Below are positions 22,081-32,280 of a stretch of 34,137 bases of DNA, piece by piece (the first letter of the stretch is position 1; the number at the start of each line of letters is the position of its first letter). The DNA comes from Conidiobolus incongruus B7586 (taxonomy: Eukaryota > Entomophthoromycota > Entomophthoromycetes > Entomophthorales > Conidiobolaceae). The stretch spans positions 1 to 34,137 of the forward strand of contig JNEM01008148.1 in the NCBI GenBank assembly GCA_000697335.1. Direction: 5' to 3'. The translations under genes and the position numbers were made by a program. The notes beneath the pieces were generated by a model, which was not told the origin of the DNA, did not search any database, and saw only the letters and a list, made by a program, of their open reading frames with translations.

Positions 22081-22952
22081 ACCATTCGCAAAAACGTAAT
22101 CCTACATCCTTATTAAGAGGAGCATGATTTAGTTGACCAATGGACTAAAATCTTGCATTACAACAGCTACCAAATCAGTATGTGGAGGCCTAATAACTTG
22201 AGTGATAAGTTCGTAGGATCCCAAATACACCTTCAAACTATTGGTAATTAAAAAATAACAGAATTGCAAATATTTCTACATATGCACGGGAAATAGCACC
22301 ATTAAATTCTTTGTGAATTGATCACTAGAATTGTCCCCTCCTTGACTTTTATGGTATAAAATGTAATGGTCGATGATAATATTGGGGTGATAATAGATCA
22401 CACATCCATAAAACAAGTTAAAGATATTATAACTTGATTTTCGGAATATTTTGGAGATCGAAAACAATACGTTTCAAGCGGTGCAACTATAACTGAATTA
22501 GCAACAAAGTTATAAACTCCTGTACAAATTTAGAAAACCATCATAGAGCTTATTGTAGTATAATATACAATATTTGGTATAGAATACACTCAAATGATAT
22601 GCATATAACTGTCAAAACTTATCATTGCTAGGGATCAGATTGAACACAAGGTAAATTCTCTAGCAAATAATAACACATAATAACAAAGATCACAAAATAT
22701 ATAAATATTCAAATAAAAAATTATTTTTAATTTGTGTTTCATTAAATTACAATCGCACAACACGTTGCAAAATCAATTATCAATACGACTAGAAGGAGAC
22801 GAATGTTTGTGTATAGTTGTAACTATGTATTGACCTCACAGTGATTAATGAGAATATAATTATATTTGCACACCCACCACCCTAATTAATAAATTCAATA
22901 AAATTAATATTCGATTGTATTGCTCATAAAGTATATCATCAGTATTCCCCAT
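22081..22952 (-). pseudogene. Decayed class A receptor gene, group B type
   Basis: Read on the minus strand from an ATG at 22952 (MGNTDDILYEQYN), fragments of the whole receptor follow in order: helix 2 (TNIRLLLVVLIIDFATCCAI), helix 3 (LCSI, then SLAMISF), loop 2 (APLETYCFRSPKYSENQ), helix 6 to loop 3 (LKVYLGSYELITQ) and helix 7 (DLVAVVMQDFSPLVN). At least four stops and two or more frame changes break it: stops replace tryptophans at 22635-22637 and 22590-22592 and a tyrosine-like position at 22530-22532, and about four bases are lost in the helix 7 LINKEVG stretch. The ERY position reads DSY and NP reads SP. Loop 2 and the MQ-F-P pattern place it with receptors 5 and 6. CATAAATA at 23025-23032 is a worn TATA box at the expected distance. 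Confidence 0.85.
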
Positions 22953-25098
22953 TTTTGATGATGTATTGAAATCAATCAAACAAATCCACTGTTATCAAAG
23001 TTTTAATATAATCGCTATCAGTGATATTTATGTATAGACAAAAAGAGTTGAAACCAATTCTCATTAATGAAAGGTTTGGTATCATTAGTTAAATGTGAGA
23101 ACTGGAAAGTAAGGCGCTATGCTCACTATATACACTCTTTTAACAACTGATAGTTCAAAATTATAGAATTCGATTTCCAAATCATCCAATAGTATTACCT
23201 TGACTACCATCAGTTTAGTTGAACTAAGCTTAACTATTGAATTATCATTTTAGTCTATCTCCTATTCACATTATCTAAATTATCTAATATTGTTGATATC
23301 CAGTTAATTTCTGATGTTTAAATTTTCAAGTAATTAAATAATATCATAAATTTATAATACATAATTTCCTAAGATTGACAAATAAATTTAATTTATCTTA
23401 AAAATTATGATATGATTATTAAAATTCAGAAATATAATAAAACTCTTTATAAAAGTTTTAATTAAACAATTATTTGAAGAAAATATCAAAAATATTAATT
23501 TTGATAGCACAATATATAATTAATATCCAACTTAAAGAATTAATTCAAATAAACTTGAATATACATTCTAAAAATTAATATAATTTTATATATCAAATTC
23601 ACAATTGCAGTCAGATCATTTAATGAAATCAAAAATTAAATTAATTAGTTATAATATTATAAAGTATATTGAAAAAAATTCCTTTATTATATCATAATGT
23701 ATTAAAATATACCTTACGATTAGATATAGAATATAATATTTCAGATTATTAAACTAACAATAGCCTCAGTAACTGTTCATGAGTTTTTGTAAAGAATTAC
23801 CATTTGATATAGAATTTAGAACTTAAGTTTTTAATAATGTAATATTCCATAAATGAATGGATTAATATCAAATATTTTATATATTATTTAATCATTTATA
23901 GTAGCAATTTTAATTTAAGATATACAATTCAATTAGAATTCATTGAAATTGTTATAAAATATAGAGAATATATATAATTAGTCTGTAAAAAGATTAGTTA
24001 ATATTATGATCATAGAATGCGTAATGTTCAATATTTTTTATTTTATTTATATTGATTCAAAATTTTTGTATTCATCATATAGCATATTCAAAACTTATAG
24101 AAACTTTATATTACTTCCATTTTATATCTATAAAGATCAATATATATCAAATACTAATTTAAATTATAATTATAAATAAAATGTTTTAAATAATAATTTA
24201 TCAAAACCATTAATCTTATTTGTTATATTTTTGATATTTTATTCATTATTTTCAAATTTCAATATGATTTAATTATAATATTTTCTGTTTTTTAATCCAT
24301 TAGTATAATTCAATATAAATAATTATTTTAAAGTTAAAAAATTAAATTTTTATCAAAAAATAAATAACCGGCTATTTATCTCAATAAATAGATAAATGAT
24401 AAATCGAAATTGGAAAATATTATAAATCTTTTCTATTATTATATCTCTAGATTAGGGTGTATATATATTTATTATCGTTAATTAATTAAAAAAGTAAAAT
24501 AGTTATAAAAATATATGAACTTTAATGATATATTAAGAGTTATAATATATTAATATTTTGGAAAATACGATACTATATTAATTTCCAATTAAATTATTTA
24601 AAAATTCTATTTTATTATATTAAAAATGTGAGATTTTGTATATTAATAACCTTTATTTAATTAATAAAAATTATAAAAACTATTTAAATTCTCGTGTTAA
24701 TAATGAATTAAATGGCCTTCAATAAAATTAGCTTAATATAAACATATATATCATATAACTGATATTGAAATATTTCAAATTCTCAATATTAAATCTATAA
24801 TTTAATATTTGATATATCAAAATAATATAATAAAATATATTGTAAATAATTTTAATTTGTATTAACATAATTTAAATTTAGTATTTACCTAAAATTATTT
24901 TTGATCTTGTTATTAATAAAACAAATGTATAATAGAAGTTAAAAAGTAATTAATAATCAATTTTGGTAATTAATGTGAAAAGTAAATTTAAAATAAAGAT
25001 ATGAATATTTTAAAAAAGATATAACTTATAGCGGATATAATTATTCAAATTTTTTTATAATTTATTAAATTAGGTATATAATGATCTATTGATTAGAA
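22953..25098. other. AT-rich spacer between the pseudogene and receptor 5
   Basis: About 2.1 kb with no gene. Just upstream of the pseudogene, CATAAATA (minus strand, 23025-23032) and a GGCGC word at about 23113-23117 look like remains of the family promoter. The rest, especially 23280-25080, is extremely A and T rich with no structure I can support. Confidence 0.6.
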
Positions 25099-25992
25099 TT
25101 AATGAATTCTAAACCACTGTGAAAATCGATTCCCTACTTCCTTATTAATTAGAAGTAACAATATTGAATTAATCAATGGATTAAAATTTTGCATCGCTGC
25201 AGCAATCAAATCATTCATTGGGGACCTATTGGATTTAGTTATAAATTCATATACTTCCAAGTAAGTTTCAAAGGTATTGGTAATTAAATATATAATTAAA
25301 ATAGCAAACATTTTAATGAATGCTGTAGTCAAAGTTTTTTGGAAAAATTTTACATCTTCACTGTCTGAAGTAGTAGATCTCTTTTTGATTTTCATAGTTG
25401 TAATTGCGATAGATATATAAGAGAATGTCACGGTGATAATAGATATGACATTCATGATCATAATCACAAAGAATATAAATTGACCTTCGGGACTGTGTGG
25501 AGGTAAAAAGCAGTAGGTTCCAAGTGGTACAACAATGATAGAATCGACAATGGCACTATAAATACCTGTACCAATATAGAAAGTGAGTAACAAAGCCATA
25601 ATGCTGTACCAAACAATATTTGGAATATAGTATTCCCAAACGAAATGCAAATATCTCTCGAAACTAATAATCGCAAGGAACCATACCGAACAAAATGTAG
25701 GTCCCCCGAGCAAGAAGTAACCTAGTTTACAGAATATTGGGAAATCCGACAAAAATTTCGGGTTGATTAATGTGAGAATAGATCCTATGACCAACATGCA
25801 ACAAGCTGTCAAGTCAACCAGCAATACAATCAGCACCAACCGAATATTTGTGGTTGTATTCCGCTTCAAAATCGCTCGTGCTGATAATAAAATGACTGTG
25901 ATGATTGGCAAACCCACCAAACCAATAAACAAATTAATAATACTTAGAATTTTATTGTATTCTATATAGGATTCATCTTCACTTACTCCCAT
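25099..25992 (-). CDS. Class A (rhodopsin-like) G protein-coupled receptor, receptor 5 of the array
   Basis: A complete intronless receptor of 297 residues and founder of group B with receptor 6. D60, C88, S102, C161 and N271-P272 are kept, and the helix 3 motif is the canonical E112-R113-Y114. Group B marks are GGPTFCSVW in helix 3, DSIIVVPLGTYC before and in loop 2, and AAAMQNFNPLIN in helix 7. The third inner loop differs from group A (KKRSTTSDSEDVKFF at about 204-218): it is serine and acidic rich, so it could be phosphorylated. Helix 6 reads IIYLITN with no CWxP. The tail is short (FSQWFRIH). The frame extends upstream only to a TTG at 26013; the ATG at 25992 restores the shared 13-residue lead. 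No -7 ATG is present. Ligand unknown. Confidence 0.9.
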   Translation of the reverse strand: MGVSEDESYIEYNKILSIINLFIGLVGLPIITVILLSARAILKRNTTTNIRLVLIVLLVDLTACCMLVIGSILTLINPKFLSDFPIFCKLGYFLLGGPTFCSVWFLAIISFERYLHFVWEYYIPNIVWYSIMALLLTFYIGTGIYSAIVDSIIVVPLGTYCFLPPHSPEGQFIFFVIMIMNVISIITVTFSYISIAITTMKIKKRSTTSDSEDVKFFQKTLTTAFIKMFAILIIYLITNTFETYLEVYEFITKSNRSPMNDLIAAAMQNFNPLINSILLLLINKEVGNRFSQWFRIH

Positions 25993-26064
25993 ATCTATTT
26001 TTTTTATTACCAAACGATTTAATAAATTATTTTAACAAAACTATTCTTATTATTACTCCGCAGC

Positions 26065-26072
26065 TATTTATA
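26065..26072 (-). promoter_or_regulatory. TATA box of receptor 5
   Basis: TATAAATA on the minus strand, 73-80 bases upstream of the ATG at 25992. The CCAAT and GCGCC elements of group A are not found further upstream. Confidence 0.6.
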
Positions 26073-27604
26073 AGAATTTGGAAAAATATGAGTGAAATGT
26101 GATTAATTAATAAGAATAAAATTTGAAAGGTTTAAGGTACTATATCTAATGTTATTATAAAGGTTACACATTTGACATTTAAGGTTCAATTTAATAAAAG
26201 TGGATAAAAAATAAATTATAAACTAATTTAAAAAAATTTTCAAATTAGGAAATTTTTCAAAATGATTACGAATTTAAAAAAAAATAAAAATTTTGAATAA
26301 ATTAAATATTAGTTGGTAAATTTTTGAGGTTATCTAAATTGTAAGAGTAAAATTTTATATATTAACAATTCTTTCTCATGGTAAGAAAATTTTCATAGAA
26401 ATTGATGAATGTGGTTCAATAATATCACAATTTTTGAATAATATGGAAATTCAAAATTTATTGGCTATCAATATAAACATATTGAATTAATGATAGATAT
26501 AATTTCAAATATGTTAATAAAAATACAACCACTGTATGAGTGTTGAATCATAATATAAAGTATTATACTATATAGCATTTAAAAATGAATTTTTCAAATT
26601 TTTAAATATTCAATGGTCAATAACTGGTAAAAAAATATTAGTCAGTTCTTAATATACTCTCAATATTGGATCCAATAATATACTATTTAATATACTAATA
26701 CATGGCTGATGCCATAAAAAATTTAATTTTTTAAAGTTAGTAGCCATCATATTTGGTAATTCACTATTTATTAAATATCTATTTTTAGAAAATATCAAAC
26801 AATTTGAAATATTAATTTCCAAAAATAATAATAAATTTAATTATCAAATTTTTAGTATTAAAATATTTTAAGTGATTGTTAAATTCTATATGAATTATTC
26901 AACTCGTCCAATATTATCAATTAAGGATCAATTTATAATTAATGATAATATTTTATTACCATGCTATTTTAAATTAATTAATTTCAAAAAATCTGATATT
27001 TTGGTTAAATCAATTTTTCAACATTGATTTTATAACTCACTAAAATTAAAATAATAATTGATTTGTATATCTTGAATACAATTTAATTATATATTTCAGT
27101 ATCGAACCAAATATTCAAATAAATTATTTGTTTTATTAAATCAATTATCATTGGAATTACTTGGTGTATAACTAATTTAATATTATATTCATATTTTTAT
27201 TTCCTAAAGTCACAAAAGCTAATGTTAGAACAAATTAAAAAGCTTGGATATATTGCTGATGTATAAAATCAAATGAAATTTATTATTTTTTTCAAATACA
27301 ATATCTCATTCTATAACATTTAAATTATCATTATTATTAACTATATATGTTATCATATCCAAAATGTTGCTGATGTTAATTCAACAAGTTTTAACACGGT
27401 TAATTTTTATTATTTTTTGATTGTTATATCAATTTTAGTAATTAGCGTTCAGAGTTATTTGAATTCATTAATTAATAATTTATTATTATAATAAAATTTA
27501 ATGAATAGTCATAGATTATAGATTATATACTATATACTATATTATTATAATCATACATTATCTATAATATTTTTTCCGAATATTCAATGACGAAATTTGA
27601 ATAA

Positions 27605-28596
27605 ATGGAGAATATATTTTATCACAAGGACTTAAAAAAATATCTGGATGAATTGATAGTAGATTTAATATTTATTTTAAGACTATTCTGTTACATTAGT
27701 GGACTGACCATAGTTAATTGATAAAACGTTGGCGAATATGTTGGGTATTCAATTGCTATTTTTGCTATTTACTATAAATTGAGGCAATTTTCGATCCACT
27801 AAATATTGCATATTCAAAACGTGTGATCTATTGACCTCATTTGATTATTATGCATTCTCAAGGATGACAAATTGAATGTTGATTTAATGAGTTTTCTTGG
27901 GTTAACCAATGTGGGATATTTTAAAAAATCACTGCCATTACAAGTTTAATATTTCAAGTATGGAGTTTGAATGTATTAGGATTGAAGTCCGTGAAATATT
28001 TTATTTGTTTAAAAGCAACCTTACCTTTTTGGAATAGATTCGATTATTTTTGGATTTTGACATATTTACAATATAACTAATATTAAACACCGAAATTTAA
28101 AACTAAATATTATTAAAAAGTAAAAAATTTAGAAATATCAACTTAATCATGGATACAATGATGAATTATATTCTCAAATATATTTGAAAAAAGATTAATA
28201 TTTAATAATGTATTAGAAAATATAACCATAAATTATCAAAATATAATAGTTTTGATAATATAGTAATAAAATGAAAAAATTTATTAGATTAATTGTGTAT
28301 TCATTATTACAATAGAATCACTATTCACCTTTGAGAGTACTCAATTGTTAAATTACATATTAAAATTCTCTAAACATAATCACAAACTATAGTTTATGCA
28401 CTAATTATTCATTTATCGTCGATATATTATCAATAATTCATCATTATTCAAGTTATGATACTCAAAGCGCAATCTTATACACAATATTCTTGAATCTTTA
28501 AAGTGTGATTTTTCAATTGAGATGTTATCGGAATATGAAGAAGTGATCTCATTTAATAAGTATGATGATGATAAATTAATTTTAAGAGATAAATAA
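27605..28596 (+). pseudogene. Possible decayed coding stretch, family unknown
   Basis: From an ATG at 27605 one frame carries coding-like peptides interrupted by several breaks, including MENIFYHKDLKKYLDELIVD and DDKLNVDLMSFLGLTNVGYF. After about 500 bases of unclear sequence another fragment, FSIEMLSEYEEVISFNKYDD, ends at a stop at 28594-28596. Base composition here is richer in G and C than the surroundings. The leucine pattern faintly recalls the leucine-rich repeats of fungal F-box proteins, but I cannot identify it, and the two parts may be unrelated. Confidence 0.3.
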
Positions 28597-29380
28597 ATTG
28601 TAAATTCTAGAATTTTTTATGCTATATTTAATGCGGAATTAGCTATTATAAATCTTTTGAGATTAATATTATAGTTTAAATAAAAACATTTTTGAAAGTA
28701 TTAAATCTCTTGAATAAATTATTAAATAATAATATGGCATTAATAATTCGAATAATATGATGTTTTAAATGCGTTCAATTTAGTTCAACTCATTAATATA
28801 TATATTAATTTGATACTTTGTCAACGATTAAAATATTATATTATTTTTTCCGGGTTATAAAATAATTTCAATTTTTCATGTTACAAAATATTTGACATGT
28901 TTTGGTTTAACTTAAATTAGACGCCATCATTTTGGGAATATAATCCGAAGCTTAGAATATATTAACTTTGATACTTGTTATAGCGTTTTAATGTGTATAT
29001 TTTTATCTTCAATTCTGCTTTGATTTGAATTTACTAAAAAACTAATTAATTAATAATGATTAACATATCAAAAAAAATATTATTTTAACTTTGATTTGTA
29101 ATTTCCTCTAAGTTGTCATAGTATTTTTGATTAAATTATTATATTTTGAATGTTTTAAATACTTAAATGTTTAGAATTTGTGCTAAATTAATAGATTTGT
29201 GATCATCCAACATTAGAAATAACTAATGAAATAGAAATCAAAGAATTCTTAAAATTAAAACGTTTATCTTTATACCATTCTAATCAATCTAACAAATTAC
29301 CTAAAAAAATTTCCAATTTTAATCAAAATCAAGGTAACTATTAATACAAGCCAAAAACTAACTCGATGAATACTCATTAA

Positions 29381-29760
29381 TCAATCACAATCTAATTTCC
29401 AAGTTATCATATTTAGAAATTTTATCAATATCCAAGGGAATTTTGAAATTTTCCTGGGACCCAAGATGTGAGAAGGTGTGCCAAATTGGCAAATCATCAA
29501 TAATATAAACCATTTCAATTGACCGATCAATACTCATGTGAATAATAACTTGGGTGTAACGGAGATGCAAATTGAGTTTATTTATGTAAATTTAGATGAA
29601 ATGTTTGAAAATTTGACCAATTGGTTAATGGTTAAACAATATTAGATAGAAGTGATTTTATCCATAGAGTTGTTGGGTATTTGGAAATCGTCCAATTTAC
29701 TACAAATATTGGGTTATGACTAGGAGATTGAAGAATATTTTAAAGCTCATCACATCAGTT
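29381..29760 (-). pseudogene. Possible decayed coding stretch upstream of receptor 6, family unknown
   Basis: On the minus strand, GC-richer sequence gives coding-like fragments in more than one frame: SKLDDFQIPNNSMDKITSI, LVKFSNISSKFT, and a 61-codon open stretch at 29385-29570 containing DLPIWHTFSHLGSQENFKIP. They follow each other in the order expected of one broken gene. A leucine-rich F-box-type protein is a guess from the spacing of hydrophobic residues; I do not recognise the family. Confidence 0.3.
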
Positions 29761-29930
29761 TTTGAAAGATCTTTTTTTTGTTTTCGAAAATGTCACAAGT
29801 TTCACTTTGAACCGTAGTTCTTAATATCGTGTAACAAAACTTTCAATATGGCATTTTTTCCTCGACTTCAGAGCTATAAGTTGTACTACTGAATGCTAAA
29901 ATGCAAATGTCATATGCTAGAACTGAGGGG

Positions 29931-29938
29931 TATAAATA
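29931..29938 (+). promoter_or_regulatory. TATA box of receptor 6
   Basis: TATAAATA preceded by GAGGGG, 85-92 bases upstream of the ATG at 30023. It is the only copy of the family TATA box on the plus strand before a plus-strand receptor, which supports the pairing. Confidence 0.6.
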
Positions 29939-30022
29939 TCCTTGTTCATTGCCACTTTTCGAAATATTGTTTAAATATTTTTAGTTTATTTAAATTTATT
30001 TACCTTATTTTATTTGAGATTA

Positions 30023-30937
30023 ATGACCGATTCGGAATCTGGGCAGCATACTCTATACACTAAAATATTAAGTATAGTCAACTTATTTGTAGGTGTAGTA
30101 GGTTTACCCATAATACTCTTAATTTTAATAACAGCAAAATCCATATTAAAAAATAATTCCAATACAAATATTCGTTTAGTATTAATCGTACTATTAATTG
30201 ATCTTGCTACATGTTTAATGTTCATTATTGGCTCAATGATTACTCTGATAGATATTGATTTTCTTTTTCAATATCCTATATTTTGTAAATTATGTTACTT
30301 CTTCCTCGGAGGGCCTACATTCTGCTCGATTTGGTTCTTAGCATTGATCAGTTTTGAAAGGTATATGCATTTCGTTTGGGAAAAACGTTGGTCCAACTCC
30401 GTGTGGTATAGCATTATGATATTGTGTATGGCATTTTACACCGGTACAGGCATTTACAGCGCTTGGGCCGATTCGATTATCGTTGTGCCCCTTGGAACTT
30501 ATTGTTTCGTGTCACCAGAACGTCCTGAAGGTCAAATGATTATATTTGTCATTTGCTTTATGAACGTGCTATCCATTTTTACAGTGCTATTTTCATACAT
30601 ATCCATTGCTTTCATGACAATTAAAATGAAAAAGACAACTCATATTGTTGATCCCGAAAGCGGAAAAGCATTCCAAAGAACCTTGCAAGTTGCACTTATA
30701 AAAATCCTTGCTATTCTAGGATTTTATCTACTTACCAACTTTTTTGAGACATATTTAGAGGTCTATGAACTTGTTACCAAATTGTCAAGATCACCCACAG
30801 CCGATTTAGTTGCTGCATCTATGCAAAACTTTAATCCTTTGGTAAATTCTTTACTTTTGTTATTAATTAATAAGCAAGTGGGTAACAGGTTTTTGGAATG
30901 GTTTAATCATAAAGAATTTGAAATTATTGAAACATAA
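30023..30937 (+). CDS. Class A (rhodopsin-like) G protein-coupled receptor, receptor 6 of the array
   Basis: A complete intronless receptor of 304 residues and the only plus-strand member. Landmarks are at the shared positions: D60 (in LLIDLATCL), C88, S102, E112-R113-Y114, C161 and N271-P272 (NPLVN). It shares GGPTFCS, DSIIVVPLGTYC and SMQNFNP with receptor 5 and is its closest relative here; over residues 14-118 the two differ at about 31 of 105 positions by eye count. The third inner loop is KMKKTTHIVDPESGKAF. Helix 6 reads GFYLLTN without CWxP. The tail (FLEWFNHKEFEIIET) is acidic at its end. It is somewhat richer in G and C than the others (codons such as CGT, GCC, GTG). The open frame begins at a TTG nine bases earlier; the ATG at 30023 fits the family lead. 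Ligand unknown. Confidence 0.9.
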   Translation: MTDSESGQHTLYTKILSIVNLFVGVVGLPIILLILITAKSILKNNSNTNIRLVLIVLLIDLATCLMFIIGSMITLIDIDFLFQYPIFCKLCYFFLGGPTFCSIWFLALISFERYMHFVWEKRWSNSVWYSIMILCMAFYTGTGIYSAWADSIIVVPLGTYCFVSPERPEGQMIIFVICFMNVLSIFTVLFSYISIAFMTIKMKKTTHIVDPESGKAFQRTLQVALIKILAILGFYLLTNFFETYLEVYELVTKLSRSPTADLVAASMQNFNPLVNSLLLLLINKQVGNRFLEWFNHKEFEIIET

Positions 30938-31439
30938 TAAATTTATTCATATTAAAAATACTAATAATTGTTAACAAATTTTTTTTCAAAATTCACAATC
31001 ATATATTATCTTCAATGAAAGGTAATCTATATTTATTTATTTTCATAGTATTAATCTATTAGGTATTGATTTGATACATAGTCAAATTATTCGCAAAATA
31101 TAATTTAATATTATTAAACAATATTTCAAATTCATTTCAGAATCGGTGTGTTTAAATACTTTAATTCAAAGTATATATATATTGAGTTTAGAATCTGGTT
31201 TATGGCAATAATCATCACATTTATATATTCACTGTTAATAAGAATTAATGATATATATATAATATGTGTAATTATTATTATGATTTAATATTGATTAGAA
31301 ATTTCAGGTGAAATATACATTTCTTAAAACTTCAAATTGATAATATATTAATTAATTTTGATAATAAAAACTGGTCAGAATGTGTAAAACTAGTTATATT
31401 AATTACGATAATATATTTTATTAAATTAATGCATCTAGT
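30938..31439. other. AT-rich sequence behind receptor 6
   Basis: About 500 bases with no gene. AATAAA-like words follow the stop directly, but such words are too common in this composition to call a polyadenylation site. Confidence 0.5.
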
Positions 31440-32280
31440 ATTATTATTTGTCAGTTTCTGTAACTTCAAGTTAAAGGTTTTCATTGGAAACATCTAACTG
31501 TTGAAATTTGTCAACAGCATTACTTTCGTCTTAAGTTTTATCAGGTTTTCAATGTCTTCACAAAATTTATTAGAATCCGAAAAGTTAGGAACGTCATTTT
31601 CGTTTTGTTAGGTTTTGTCAGATCCTTCACCAAAATGGATTTTCAATTACAACCCAAATGTTAAAATTATCATTGTTTTTGCCTACTTCCACTTTTGCTT
31701 TTTGAATTTTATCAATTTTTTCTATTTATTTTTCTCTTTCTCGTCAGCTATTTTTATAAAATCTTTTCAGGGACTTGAGTAATTTTACTATTCTAAGTGA
31801 ATTCGTAAGTAAGCTGAAGATGAATAATTTGATATATCCCTTATTGTGTTGGGGGTTTAAAATCGATATTGATACAATATTTCAGTATACTATAATTATC
31901 CAAGAAATTTTTGAAATTTTTGAAAGATGGTCCAAAACCTCCATAACGTTTCCTGCACACATATCTTTCAGATTCGTCCGCAAAGTCTCCTTTCTAACTT
32001 TTTCGAAGGATAACTTTATGCTTTAAGTTATTAATAATAGGCCTTAATGTAACAACCAAATTATCTTGAGGTAATCTGTCCTTAATACTATTGCATTCTG
32101 GGAATGGTGTGCTGATTATATTAGGGTCTTTTACCAGAAATTGGAGATCATTGTATACTTTAGGAGTAAAAGGCTTGGAGGTATAAATACTGAAGAGTAA
32201 TAAAATTATATTGATATTAATTATAATATTTTGATTTGATAATTTTGATTCAAAATACCATCTTTTATATGAATTCAATA
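31440..32280 (-). pseudogene. Decayed protein-coding gene of unknown family
   Basis: This stretch is clearly richer in G and C than its flanks. Read on the minus strand from about 32278, it gives coding-like fragments in order: VYNDLQFLVKDPNI, DRLPQDNLVVTLRPIINNL, ESERYVCRKRYGGFGPSF, then a lysine-rich part, and finally NDVPNFSDSNKFCEDIENL. Several stops and frame changes separate them, so no intact protein is made. The overlapping plus-strand frame at 31775-32026 looks like a shadow. I do not recognise the family. Confidence 0.35.

Larger units (their letters stand above)
25993..30022. other. Divergent spacer between receptors 5 and 6
   Basis: About 4 kb between two genes that point away from each other. 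The first 1.5 kb (26100-27590) is low-complexity A and T rich sequence with nothing I can support. The second part contains two coding-like but broken stretches, one on the plus strand at about 27605-28596 and one on the minus strand at about 29381-29760, and then the receptor 6 promoter region. Confidence 0.55.

Noticed and set aside
3464-30937. Receptors as fungal opsins
   Set aside because: The retinal-binding lysine position in helix 7 (residue 265) is threonine or alanine in all six.
31775-32026. 83-codon plus-strand frame
   Set aside because: It has no start context or family likeness, and the minus strand of the same stretch reads more like former coding sequence.
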